The notes under the pieces are model-generated. The model was not told the DNA's origin and ran no database searches. It saw only the letters and a program-made list of their open reading frames with translations. A stretch of 64,000 nt of DNA from an uncultured Pseudoalteromonas sp. (GTDB taxonomy: Bacteria > Pseudomonadota > Gammaproteobacteria > Enterobacterales > Alteromonadaceae): positions 62,001 to 126,000 of the forward strand of contig CANLRB010000005.1 in the NCBI GenBank assembly GCA_947493455.1, in the 5' to 3' direction. Positions 46,672-55,275 of the stretch are shown here, in pieces; positions within the stretch are counted from its first letter, which is position 1; every line of letters starts with the position of its first letter. A program made the position numbers and the translations under genes.

Positions 46672-48318
46672 CTAACTATCGAGCAAGTTATAAACAACCT
46701 CTAATTGATTGCCTTTTTCATTGTAGCGCACTGATGAAGCTATCTCTTTCATTAAGCTAATACCACGGCCATGAAACATATCAGCATCTGCTTTTTTCAC
46801 TGCAGCAAACCCTTGTCCTGAATCTTTAATTTTAAATCGAATTTGACTCTGCTCTGGTTCAAATTCAGCCATCATGTCTATTGAACCTGAGCTTAACTCT
46901 CTTAATAATTGTTCGCGCTTTTCATAATATTCAATAAACCCATCTTCACTATCTTTCATGCTCGATTCAAGACCCAGCACACCATGATCTAAGGCATTGT
47001 TATACATTTCCGATAAAAGTAAAAATAAGTTAGAGCGATGCTGTTCAACTCCTTCAACCGCGCTAATTGTATTGATAAACTCGAGTACAGGATCAGAATC
47101 TCGCAGCAACTTCGCATTGAGAGACAATTTTATTTTAATCGGCGTACTTGAAAAACGCTTCGAATGAGTTGCAGGTAAATCAAGCGGCGCGCACTTTATT
47201 AATACTAAACTTAAATCATCTTGCTGGTCCGCCGCACCGCTGAATGTATTAACAGCATCTACGATTGATTCGAGATTTTTATAATGCGTTGATTTTAAAA
47301 TATCCAACAAGCGTTGCTCGCCAAAATATTCATTTTGTGCGTTTTCAGCCTCAACAACACCGTCTGTGTACAACAATAATCGATTCTCTGAAGAGGTTTC
47401 AATATATCGGGTATCACGCTCAAACTCGTAGCTTTCTAGTATCCCAAGCGCCATATGTTGCGACGTTAAAACCGCCTCAACTTCACCACAAGGAGTTAAT
47501 AAGTAAGAATCGGGTAATCCACCAAGCCATGCAGAAATAGCGCGACCTGAACTACTGATCTCTAATATATTGGCGGCGCAAAACATGTTGCCAGGTAACA
47601 ATTCGCACAGCACCGTATTCAACTCAGCAGCTATATCACCTACAGATAGCCCTTTATTAGCCATAGTATAAAACACTTTGGAGGCTGGCAATGCGCCGAT
47701 CGCCGCGGCCAGGCCATGCCCAGTAAAATCTCCCAGCATCAAGTACAAACCACCCGAACGGCTCGGAGCTGTTAAGAATAAATCGCCATTAAACATAGAC
47801 GCAGGGGACATGTGGAACTCGATAGACTCAGGGATTGCAAACCGTTCCTTCAGCGCATTATCAAAAATATGCTCAACGAGTTCATGCTCACGTTCAGTTT
47901 GTAATTGATGATACGCTAATTGCCGGTTTTGCTCATAGGACTTGATACTCAACTCGCGAGTGCGGCTATGCGCCTTTATTTTTGCAGAAAGAATCACTTG
48001 ATCAAACGGCTTATTAAGAAAGTCATCACCGCCCACTTGCAAGCACTTTAGTAAACTTGCTTGGTCTTCAAGTGCTGTAATAAAAATAATAGGCAAATAA
48101 ACATCTTGTGACTTCGCCTTCAAAAGCGGCGCAACCTCGTAGCCATCCATCACAGGCATCACGACATCAAGTAAGATAATATCGGGCGAACAGTTATCAA
48201 ACTCTGTCAAAGCTTGCTGACCATCACAAGCTTCAGACACACCATACCCCTCTTGCTCAAGCATATATCGTAGCAAAGTACGGTTTAATGCCTGATCATC
48301 AACGACTAATACATGCAT
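46672..48318 (-). CDS. Response regulator with PP2C phosphatase and anti-sigma kinase domains (HsbR/CrsR-like)
   Basis: A 548-residue cytoplasmic regulator. The N-terminal receiver domain (about 1-125) has the phosphoacceptor Asp in DIILLDVVMPVMDG and a conserved Lys (FLNKPFD). The middle holds a PP2C/SpoIIE phosphatase (about 165-370: MLGDFTGHGLAAAIGALP, LLLYTDGVVEAENA, DQQDDLSLVLI). The C-terminal part is an RsbW-type ATPase/kinase (about 405-545: LSEMYNNALDHGVL, KDSGQGFAAV, HGRGISLMKEIASS). This architecture is that of Pseudomonas HsbR and Shewanella CrsR. It switches a STAS protein between phosphorylated and free forms. The STAS gene lies just upstream at 48333-48638. Confidence 0.93.
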   Translation of the reverse strand: MHVLVVDDQALNRTLLRYMLEQEGYGVSEACDGQQALTEFDNCSPDIILLDVVMPVMDGYEVAPLLKAKSQDVYLPIIFITALEDQASLLKCLQVGGDDFLNKPFDQVILSAKIKAHSRTRELSIKSYEQNRQLAYHQLQTEREHELVEHIFDNALKERFAIPESIEFHMSPASMFNGDLFLTAPSRSGGLYLMLGDFTGHGLAAAIGALPASKVFYTMANKGLSVGDIAAELNTVLCELLPGNMFCAANILEISSSGRAISAWLGGLPDSYLLTPCGEVEAVLTSQHMALGILESYEFERDTRYIETSSENRLLLYTDGVVEAENAQNEYFGEQRLLDILKSTHYKNLESIVDAVNTFSGAADQQDDLSLVLIKCAPLDLPATHSKRFSSTPIKIKLSLNAKLLRDSDPVLEFINTISAVEGVEQHRSNLFLLLSEMYNNALDHGVLGLESSMKDSEDGFIEYYEKREQLLRELSSGSIDMMAEFEPEQSQIRFKIKDSGQGFAAVKKADADMFHGRGISLMKEIASSVRYNEKGNQLEVVYNLLDS

Positions 48319-48332
48319 TTGTGTAATATGTC

Positions 48333-48638
48333 TTAATCAATATCAAATTTTTTGTCAAAACGAGAAATTTGCAAAATCTTTTTAATTTGCGGACGGCAGT
48401 TAGCGATTTGAATACCTGACACTGAGTCACCTAATGACTTTTTCATATTCAACAACATGCCAAGCGCAGAGCTATCCATATAGTCCGTTTCCCTTAAATC
48501 AACAATGACTTTTGGCGAGCTATCGCCGATTTCAGTATATGCACTACGAAATGCTTGAACTAAATTAAAATCAAATTTTCCCTTAATTTCTATTGTGAAT
48601 AATTTACCATCCGACGACATTGATTTGGTTAAGCTCAT
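48333..48638 (-). CDS. STAS anti-sigma factor antagonist (HsbA/CrsA-like)
   Basis: The product is 101 residues from the ATG at 48638 (preceded by AAGGAGAG); the in-frame TTG at 48641 is less likely. It is a SpoIIAA-type STAS domain with VIVDLRETDYMDSSALGMLL. The Ser in DSSAL is the phosphorylation site. The gene is followed 14 bases later by the three-domain regulator, giving a complete partner-switching pair. In Shewanella, CrsA controls sigma S; in Pseudomonas, HsbA controls FlgM and a diguanylate cyclase. Which output applies here cannot be told from this window. Confidence 0.93.
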   Translation of the reverse strand: MSLTKSMSSDGKLFTIEIKGKFDFNLVQAFRSAYTEIGDSSPKVIVDLRETDYMDSSALGMLLNMKKSLGDSVSGIQIANCRPQIKKILQISRFDKKFDID

Positions 48639-48884
48639 CAAACTCTCCTTCGATTAACGACTGTTAATTCTTTGCTTACCCGATAGGTATTTATTGTTCA
48701 TATTAAATAAAGTCTTAAAATCGAGAATTAGCAACACTGAGTTAAAAAAAAAACAAAAAAAATGATTTGAAAATAAATAATTAGCGACTAGCAACAAGGC
48801 CTTACAAAGCATCTATCGCAATATAACAGTCGAATTAGAAACGCTTTATGCTAGAATCGAGCAAAAAGTTAAAGAGGTGCCCCA

Positions 48885-49214
48885 ATGAGCGATAACAACT
48901 TAGTTTTTTCAACCGAACTCGGCAGAATAAAGCAAACTGAAGAACCGCAAACACCATCGGTCAAATTGTTTAATGATGGCTTTATAAGGATAGAACGCCA
49001 AACGAAAGGACGAAAAGGAAAAGGGGTAATGATTATCGTCGGTATTGATCCGAGCGCACACGATTTAAAAAAGCTCGCTAAAACACTCAAAGGAAAAATG
49101 GGACAAGGTGGTGCAGTTAAGAATAATCAAATTGAAATTCAAGGCGATGATCGCGAAAAACTAAAATCAATTCTTGAGAACCTTCAGTTTAAAGTGAAGC
49201 TTGCTGGCGGCTAA
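48885..49214 (+). CDS. yciH: SUI1/eIF1-family translation factor YciH
   Basis: A 109-residue protein with a strong GAGGTG site before the ATG. The SUI1 signature covers about residues 35-105: RIERQTKGRKGKGVMIIVGI, DLKKLAKTLKGKMGQGGAVK and IEIQGDDREKLKSILE. YciH is the bacterial eIF1-like protein that influences start-codon fidelity with 30S subunits. It is divergent from the STAS gene and convergent with the large GGDEF-EAL gene. Confidence 0.95.
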   Translation: MSDNNLVFSTELGRIKQTEEPQTPSVKLFNDGFIRIERQTKGRKGKGVMIIVGIDPSAHDLKKLAKTLKGKMGQGGAVKNNQIEIQGDDREKLKSILENLQFKVKLAGG

Positions 49215-49230
49215 GCAACACTTTATCCAC

Positions 49231-52200
49231 TTAAAAATGAGTCTGAGTCTTACTTATCATTTGCGATATTTTGGACTCAGGCACTGCTGGACTATAAAAA
49301 TACCCTTGAACAATATTACAGTTATTTGCACGAAGAAAATCAACTTGCTCTTGTGTTTCGACGCCTTCTGCGACTAGATCTAAGTTTAGTTTCTGCGCCA
49401 TAGCAATAATCGCTGCAGTAATTTCCATATCATTCGTATCTTCTGGAATATCTTTTACAAACGACCTGTCAATTTTTAGAATATCGACAGGGAATCGCTT
49501 CAAATAACTTAGCGAAGAGTAGCCTGTACCAAAATCGTCAATTGAAAGCGACACACCTAACGTTTTTAATTCATGCATATGTGAAATAGCAGCTTCGATG
49601 TCACCCATTAACATACTTTCTGTTAATTCCAAGTGCATTCTTTTCGGCTCTATTCCTGTTTTTGAAATAATCTGTTGAAGTAAGGCACTAAGATTGCCGT
49701 CTTTGAATTGACGTGCAGATAGATTAATGGAAATACTGCTTTCATGCTGTTTGTTCTTCATCCGCTGAGCGAACGCGCATGACTCCCATAGAACCCACTC
49801 ACCAAGTTCTACAATCAAACCGGTCGCTTCAGCTATCGGTATAAATTTATCAGGTGTAATATACCCCATTGTTGGATGTTGCCAACGCACTAATGCTTCA
49901 AAGCCTATAATCTGTTTGCTTCGGCAATCGATTTGAGGTTGATAATATAGCTCAAATTGTTGTTCTTTCAGCGCAACCCGAAGTTCATTTTCAATAACAA
50001 GGCGTTCATTAGCTGCCTCATCTAAGTTTTCATTATAAAAATAATACGTATTCTTGCCACGCGCTTTAGCCTCATACATTGCCAAATCCGCATGTTTCAG
50101 TAATTCATCTTCCTCAGGGCTATCGTCCGGTGCCATCGTAATACCAATACTCGCACTGATAATAACTTCATTGCTGCCTAACTTGATTGGCTGGCGCAGG
50201 GTCTCTTGTATTGTTAGCGCAACTTCTGAGGCTTTTTCTCGTTCATTAATACCACTTAACAACACAGCAAATTCATCACCACCAAGTCGCGCTACAGTAT
50301 CTTCAGCCCGCAATCTTTTTTGTAGTCGCGTCGCAACTTCAAGCAAAAGTTGATCACCTGCGTCATGACCGAGCGTATCATTGATTCGTTTAAACTCATC
50401 TAGATCGAAATAGAAAAGTGAAAATGCATAATGCCCGCGACTTGCAAGCGCTAGTGATTTTTTTAACTGCATTCTAAAAAAGGCACGATTAGCAAGCCCT
50501 GTTAACGTATCGTAATAGGCAAGCTGCTCCATTTTACGCTGACTTTCTTTAACAAAAGAAATATCTTGCGCCGAGGCAACATAACTATATATTGCGTGAT
50601 GCTCATCACGAATCGGCGAGATACTTAATGAAATCCACAGGGCTTCATTGCGCGAATTACGTAATAACGTATCCCCTTTCCAGTGATGCCTCGCCAGCAA
50701 GTCATGCTCTATATCATCGAGTAGTAATTTCATGTCATCAGCTATCAACTTAATCAATGATTCACCGACAAAATACTCTCTATTTAAGCCCGTCATTTCT
50801 AGCAACTTCGGATTAACATACTCAATATCTAAGGCTGCATCTGCTATTGCCACCGCAGAACCTGAAAACTCAACCGCCTTTGAAAGACGCCCAGCCCGTT
50901 GCTCAGCATGTTCTTTTTCAACTAACCTCTGTTTTAAGTCTGTAACTGTGCGACCTAATTGACCCGCCATATTACTAAACTCGGCATTGAGCGCACCAAT
51001 TTCATCTTTATTAACTTGTAAATCGTTTACCCGATCAAAATGACCTTTACCTACTTCAGACGCTGCGACAACAAGGCGCTTGATCCGTTTTATCACCAGT
51101 TGTGCAAGTGTTTGATGTAACAAAGACGCAACTAAAACACCGTACAACACAAACAAACCAAAAAACTTAATCTTTAGCTCTTCAATGCGTGACAGTGCTT
51201 GAGAGCGCTTTTGAAACGCCCCTAAATACCACCCCATCGAATCTATACGTTGAATCGTCATAATATGAAGCTCATTATTGAGCACGAAATCAGTCCGCAT
51301 TTTGTCACTCTCATGCGTTAAAATACGATTAATTTGTTCTCTCACAGGCTCAGGTGCGAGATTTGCAGTATCGAGCACCTCATTCATTTCACCTTCTTGG
51401 AAAAAGAGGCTATCTCCAACACCTGGGTACTTGAGTATATTTCCTTTATCATCGAATAGAATCAGTTGCCAAGGGAGACGCTCAGGTACGAGCCCTGTCA
51501 ACGTACTTAGCTCTACATCACTGCCAGTAACACCTATAAACTCATGCCCTTTATACACAGGTACAACAATACTTCTGACCCACTTGCCCCAAATATCATC
51601 GTAATAAATCGGAGTCCAGACCGCGGCGCGCCCGCTATTAACTTCAGGCATCGCTATTTTATAAAACAAATCATTTGAAAACTGATGACCCGCTTCAACA
51701 TTAAGCGCCCAATTCGGCGGTGAAATTCGAATAAAGTTATCTTTTGTGATGAAGTAATAATTGAAAAACGAATTAGTTAAAATAGGCGCAATACTTTGCC
51801 AAACGATTTCGGAATCTTTGAATAGCCTTTTGTATTCCTCTGAAAAACTACTTTGAGGCAAATACGCCGCGGACCGAATTCCGCCAGGAATTGACTTTGC
51901 CGAGCTTCGAATACTACCATCATCGGCGAACTCTAATTGCACATTACCAGAATCACCATAACGCTTTGCACTATGAAACAATTCATTGGTAACCACTTGA
52001 TTAGCACTTTGTGCAACGCTTAACTTTTCTGCGATAGCCGTTTCAAATTGGTTGATAATTTGACTACTTACGTTCTCTAAGTATTCGTATTCTTCAAATA
52101 GTAATTGTTTCTGCTCGGACTTTAACATCAATGTTGCCGCGGTGATCCCTGCTACAAGGCATATTATCGAAATACAAATCGATAACTTAATTCCAAGCGA

Positions 52201-52239
52201 ATTTAAACCAAAGCCTGTGAGCATACGTTTATAACTCAA
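49231..52239 (-). CDS. Cache-HAMP-PAS-GGDEF-EAL c-di-GMP signalling protein
   Basis: A 1002-residue inner-membrane protein with TM1 at about 15-37, an extracytoplasmic dCache-like sensor (about 40-355) and TM2 at about 357-378. HAMP and PAS (about 450-570) follow. The GGDEF domain is intact (ARLGGDEFAVLL, about 650). The EAL domain is also canonical: GFEALVRW, ELTESMLM, IDDFGTGYSSLSYLKRFPVDILKIDRSFV and AEGVET. The protein could be bifunctional. Which activity dominates is not readable. The start is TTG at 52239 or ATG at 52224, neither with a strong site. It is divergent from pheA. Confidence 0.93.
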   Translation of the reverse strand: MSYKRMLTGFGLNSLGIKLSICISIICLVAGITAATLMLKSEQKQLLFEEYEYLENVSSQIINQFETAIAEKLSVAQSANQVVTNELFHSAKRYGDSGNVQLEFADDGSIRSSAKSIPGGIRSAAYLPQSSFSEEYKRLFKDSEIVWQSIAPILTNSFFNYYFITKDNFIRISPPNWALNVEAGHQFSNDLFYKIAMPEVNSGRAAVWTPIYYDDIWGKWVRSIVVPVYKGHEFIGVTGSDVELSTLTGLVPERLPWQLILFDDKGNILKYPGVGDSLFFQEGEMNEVLDTANLAPEPVREQINRILTHESDKMRTDFVLNNELHIMTIQRIDSMGWYLGAFQKRSQALSRIEELKIKFFGLFVLYGVLVASLLHQTLAQLVIKRIKRLVVAASEVGKGHFDRVNDLQVNKDEIGALNAEFSNMAGQLGRTVTDLKQRLVEKEHAEQRAGRLSKAVEFSGSAVAIADAALDIEYVNPKLLEMTGLNREYFVGESLIKLIADDMKLLLDDIEHDLLARHHWKGDTLLRNSRNEALWISLSISPIRDEHHAIYSYVASAQDISFVKESQRKMEQLAYYDTLTGLANRAFFRMQLKKSLALASRGHYAFSLFYFDLDEFKRINDTLGHDAGDQLLLEVATRLQKRLRAEDTVARLGGDEFAVLLSGINEREKASEVALTIQETLRQPIKLGSNEVIISASIGITMAPDDSPEEDELLKHADLAMYEAKARGKNTYYFYNENLDEAANERLVIENELRVALKEQQFELYYQPQIDCRSKQIIGFEALVRWQHPTMGYITPDKFIPIAEATGLIVELGEWVLWESCAFAQRMKNKQHESSISINLSARQFKDGNLSALLQQIISKTGIEPKRMHLELTESMLMGDIEAAISHMHELKTLGVSLSIDDFGTGYSSLSYLKRFPVDILKIDRSFVKDIPEDTNDMEITAAIIAMAQKLNLDLVAEGVETQEQVDFLRANNCNIVQGYFYSPAVPESKISQMISKTQTHF

Positions 52240-52476
52240 AATATGACCTACTTTACTACTATACTGAAAAAGAAGCGTATCTTGTTGAATATAAAATAAT
52301 ATAAGTCATAACAACACCTTTTTTTAATCCTAAATGTAATTTTAGTGTTTTTTTATTAATACTTTCTACTTATTTGCTTAAAAATAAGTTAACAAACAGT
52401 ACATAGCGAAGTCTTAATCACAGCAAACGAAACAACTCTATAAATATAGCATGCATCTATTTACAGAAAACTGTTA
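52240..52476. other. AT-rich intergenic region, no gene seen
   Basis: This 237-base stretch separates the GGDEF-EAL gene from the pheA leader. I see no ORF with a start and ribosome-binding site, no RNA gene and no strong dyad. It must hold the minus-strand promoter of the GGDEF-EAL gene. Together with the leader to 52651, it is the only interval over 300 bases here lacking a long gene. Confidence 0.7.
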
Positions 52477-52505
52477 TTGACATTATTGTTCGTAGCAAAT
52501 ACATT
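52477..52505 (+). promoter_or_regulatory. Promoter of the pheL-pheA transcript
   Basis: A consensus TTGACA (52477-52482), a 17-base spacer and TACATT (52500-52505, 4 of 6 matches). The predicted start lies near 52512, which is the first base of the leader-peptide ATG, so the leader mRNA may be leaderless or very short. Confidence 0.6.
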
Positions 52506-52511
52506 GATCGC

Positions 52512-52562
52512 ATGAACAGATTTAATTTTTTCTTTAGCTTTTTTATTCACCATCCTTTTTAG
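52512..52562 (+). CDS. pheL: pheA leader peptide (7 Phe codons in 16)
   Basis: A 16-residue ORF, MNRFNFFFSFFIHHPF, with seven phenylalanine codons, ending in TAG. It is directly followed by an attenuator. Stalling of a ribosome here when charged tRNA-Phe is low would switch the downstream RNA from terminator to antiterminator. No Shine-Dalgarno precedes the ATG. Confidence 0.93.
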   Translation: MNRFNFFFSFFIHHPF

Positions 52563-52630
52563 GGAGGCGACTTAGTCACGAATAAGCTAAAGTCGAATAC
52601 AAACCTCCCAAATTGGGAGGTTTTTTTTTG
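52562..52630 (+). promoter_or_regulatory. Transcription attenuator of pheA (antiterminator and terminator)
   Basis: Segment GGGAGG (52562-52567), starting at the last base of the pheL stop codon, is complementary to CCTCCC (52604-52609). A nested pair CGACTTAG/CTAAAGTCG strengthens this antiterminator. CCTCCC also pairs with GGGAGG at 52615-52620, extended by AAA/TTT, to form a terminator stem with a 5-base loop and nine T. A ribosome finishing pheL covers the first GGGAGG and favours termination. Stalling at the Phe codons leaves it free and favours read-through into pheA. Confidence 0.9.
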
Positions 52631-52651
52631 CATTGGGAATGAGGAAAAATA

Positions 52652-53809
52652 ATGGCTAATGCACTTGATTCTTTGAGAAAAGATATTAACGAGATTGATT
52701 CAGAGTTATTGATATTGTTGGCGAAACGTCGTCGTATAAGTCATTCTGTAGTCGAATATAAAATATCAAATAACAAACCGATCAGAGACGAAGCAAGAGA
52801 ACAAGCACTGCTTGAAAAGTTAATCAGCTACGGAAAGTCACTCGGGTTAGACGGATTTTACGTAAACAAAGTCTTTCAAACAATTGTTGAAGACTCGGTA
52901 CTCCATCAGCAAGCAATGCTGCAACAAAACCTAAATCCTGAACTCCATGGCGAAACGAATCGCATTGCTTATTTAGGTGGACAAGGTTCCTATAGTCAAC
53001 TTGCGTGTCATAAATACTTTAGCCGTCGACCGGGCAAACTTGTCGAGTTGGGTTGTACCAGCTTTATCGAAATTACAAATAAAGTGGAAACTGGGCAAGC
53101 CGACTTTGGCTTATTACCGATCGAAAATACCTGCTCTGGCAGTATCAACGAAGTATATGATTTATTACAACATGCGCAGGTTTCTATTGTCGGTGAGTTA
53201 ACTCAAGCCGTTGAACACTGTTTAGTTGCTCAACCAGGTGTCTCATTGAGTGATATAAAAACAGTTCATGGTCACCCGCAACCATTTGCCCAATGCAGTC
53301 AATACATTAGTGGACTCAACGAGGTACAGCTAGGTTATTGTGACTCAACTTCAAGCGCTTTAAAAGCCGCACTTGCCGATGACACGAGCGCTGCAATTGC
53401 ATCAGAACATGCAGCTAAGAAAGCTGGTTTGAGTGTTATTGAAGCCAACTTAGCAAACCAAAGTAACAATCATAGTCGCTTTATTGTTGTGGCTCGAAAA
53501 GCAGTCCAAGTATCTAAACAAATACCAACAAAGACAACGCTCATTATGGCGACAAAACAATCTCCGGGCGCACTCGCTGACGCATTAATGATCTTCAAAG
53601 AAAATGCGATTAACTTAGTAAAACTAGAATCTCGTCCAGTACCTGGAAACCCATGGGAAGAAGTATTTTATGTCGATCTTGAAGCAAATATTGATGACGT
53701 AAAAGTCAAACGAACGTTAGAAGCACTAAAAGAAGTGACAGAATACATTCGCCTACTGGGTTGCTATCAAAGTGAAACTCTGACCGCTGTGAGTGTACAA
53801 CAAGATTAG
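52652..53809 (+). CDS. pheA: Chorismate mutase / prephenate dehydratase (P-protein)
   Basis: A 385-residue bifunctional enzyme. The chorismate mutase domain is at about 5-90 (LRKDINEIDSELLILLAKRRRIS). The prephenate dehydratase domain is at about 105-285 (IAYLGGQGSYSQLACHKYF). The C-terminal ACT domain senses phenylalanine (SPGALADALMIF, ESRPVPGNPWEEVFYVD). The catalytic TRF motif of the dehydratase reads NHSRF, a Thr-to-Ser substitution, which is conservative. The enzyme makes prephenate from chorismate and phenylpyruvate from prephenate. Expression is set by the pheL attenuator; feedback by Phe at ACT is expected. A GAGGA site precedes the ATG. A hairpin terminator follows at 53834-53853. 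Confidence 0.97.
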   Translation: MANALDSLRKDINEIDSELLILLAKRRRISHSVVEYKISNNKPIRDEAREQALLEKLISYGKSLGLDGFYVNKVFQTIVEDSVLHQQAMLQQNLNPELHGETNRIAYLGGQGSYSQLACHKYFSRRPGKLVELGCTSFIEITNKVETGQADFGLLPIENTCSGSINEVYDLLQHAQVSIVGELTQAVEHCLVAQPGVSLSDIKTVHGHPQPFAQCSQYISGLNEVQLGYCDSTSSALKAALADDTSAAIASEHAAKKAGLSVIEANLANQSNNHSRFIVVARKAVQVSKQIPTKTTLIMATKQSPGALADALMIFKENAINLVKLESRPVPGNPWEEVFYVDLEANIDDVKVKRTLEALKEVTEYIRLLGCYQSETLTAVSVQQD

Positions 53810-53833
53810 CCGTCTTTAGTATCAAGTAATAAA

Positions 53834-53853
53834 AAGGCTGCATTGGCAGCCTT
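53834..53853. terminator. Terminator between convergent pheA and tyrA
   Basis: AAGGCTGC (53834-53841) pairs with GCAGCCTT (53846-53853) around ATTG. An A-run precedes it, giving a U-run for the minus-strand (tyrA) transcript. The plus-strand T-run is weak. Confidence 0.75.
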
Positions 53854-53898
53854 AAATACAAATTTGTCTATATAATTTCAACTTCAGTGAAACAGCGC

Positions 53899-55035
53899 TT
53901 ATTTGCCAAGTACTTTAGCATCATTCGCTTTACTTAGTAGCGCCCGACTTTGCTCTAAAAATTCACCCGCCGCATCTGCAAAGAATGTTTTAGCCTCAGA
54001 GAATGAATCGATTAACGCCCCCTTATCACCGCGCTTTAAGCTGTCGAAGGTTTCAGCGAAGGTAGCACTATAATCCAACATCAGTTGTTCGACATCTTCA
54101 AATTGTGCCAGCATAATATCACTATATAATTCAGGAGATTGCGCAAATAATCGGCCTACCATCATTAATTCAAGATGATAAATCGGCGATGAACAACTTT
54201 CAATCTCAGTTAATGAATGCGTTTGCTTTGATAAGAACTGGCCATACACAAACGTTGTTAAGTGACGCATAACTTGAACTATTTGCATTGCTTCATCATG
54301 TTTTTTTGCGTCCATCGTAACTAAATTACAACCCCAAATCTCAAGTTGTCGCATAAATTGTGTTGCTAAGTGGTGAGCCTGATTTTGGCATACAACAACT
54401 GTCTGCTTAACCCAATGCTCTATATCAGGACCGAACATCGGATGTAACCCGAGTACAGGTCCTTTATGATGCTGGGTCATTGCATTCATTGGCGCCTGTT
54501 TAATACTCGTAATATCTATGAGCAAACAATCTTTTGGTAATGTTGGCAAACTTGCAACGACCGTTGTCACTTGATTAATCGGCACCGAAACAATAACGCA
54601 TTTTGCATCGGCTAAAATCGACTCTCTCTGATCTAGATTATCACGATCTAATATTCGCACTTGGTATCCAGATCGAATTAACTGTCTATAGAACAACTGA
54701 CCCATCACACCACGTCCACCAACAATAACCACCGGAGACAGCTCAGGTGCAATACAAGCTATATCGCCTTGCTGATTTTGATACGCTTCACGCATCATAC
54801 GCCTTAAAATATCTTCAACTAAATCAGCACTCACCCCAGCTTGTTCTGCTTGGTTACGGCGGGCTGCAATTAACGACGACTCTCTGGCCGGCACATACAG
54901 TGGCGACGCTAATGACTTTTTGATTTTACCGATTTCTGCGGTAAATTGGTTTCGCTTTGCCAATAGCTCAACCAATTGCCTGTCACATTCATCGATACCT
55001 GATCGTAGTCTATCTAATTCTTGTTTATCACTCAC
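53899..55035 (-). CDS. tyrA: Chorismate mutase / prephenate dehydrogenase (T-protein)
   Basis: A 378-residue bifunctional enzyme. The N-terminal chorismate mutase domain covers about 1-90 (LRSGIDECDRQLVELLAKRNQ). The dehydrogenase domain begins with the NAD motif VVIVGGRGVMGQLFYRQLI at about 106. HPMFGPD and the His-containing HHLATQ region follow, as in E. coli TyrA. It makes prephenate and then 4-hydroxyphenylpyruvate for tyrosine. The start is GTG at 55035 with a weak site (AGGT). Two TyrR-like boxes lie just upstream, so repression by TyrR with tyrosine is predicted. It is convergent with pheA. Confidence 0.96.
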   Translation of the reverse strand: MSDKQELDRLRSGIDECDRQLVELLAKRNQFTAEIGKIKKSLASPLYVPARESSLIAARRNQAEQAGVSADLVEDILRRMMREAYQNQQGDIACIAPELSPVVIVGGRGVMGQLFYRQLIRSGYQVRILDRDNLDQRESILADAKCVIVSVPINQVTTVVASLPTLPKDCLLIDITSIKQAPMNAMTQHHKGPVLGLHPMFGPDIEHWVKQTVVVCQNQAHHLATQFMRQLEIWGCNLVTMDAKKHDEAMQIVQVMRHLTTFVYGQFLSKQTHSLTEIESCSSPIYHLELMMVGRLFAQSPELYSDIMLAQFEDVEQLMLDYSATFAETFDSLKRGDKGALIDSFSEAKTFFADAAGEFLEQSRALLSKANDAKVLGK

Positions 55036-55040
55036 AACAA

Positions 55041-55079
55041 TGTAAACCTATATATACAACAAGTAAACTAATTTATACA
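55041..55079 (-). promoter_or_regulatory. Tandem TyrR-like boxes upstream of tyrA
   Basis: On the plus strand TGTAAA-N6-TATACA (55041-55058) and AGTAAA-N6-TATACA (55062-55079). The consensus is TGTAAA-N6-TTTACA, so they have one and two mismatches. They abut one another, as TyrR hexamer targets often do, and lie 6-44 bases before the GTG start. Confidence 0.75.
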
Positions 55080-55275
55080 GCGATAATATCAAGATAACTC
55101 TAGAACGCCAAGTAGCAGCCTATTTATTTATTCAGCAAATAGTTACCACATTATTTTTTCACATCTCAGTATTTTAACTACTATTAGTAGAAGGTATCGA
55201 CCGATTAAGTTCATTGTTAAACACAGATCGATCCTAATCTCTTTTGTGATTGCTCACTAATACACGGAACTTTAG

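Noticed and set aside
48743-48760. A-rich run between the STAS gene and yciH
   Set aside because: No stem precedes it on either strand, so it is not a terminator, and it carries no gene.
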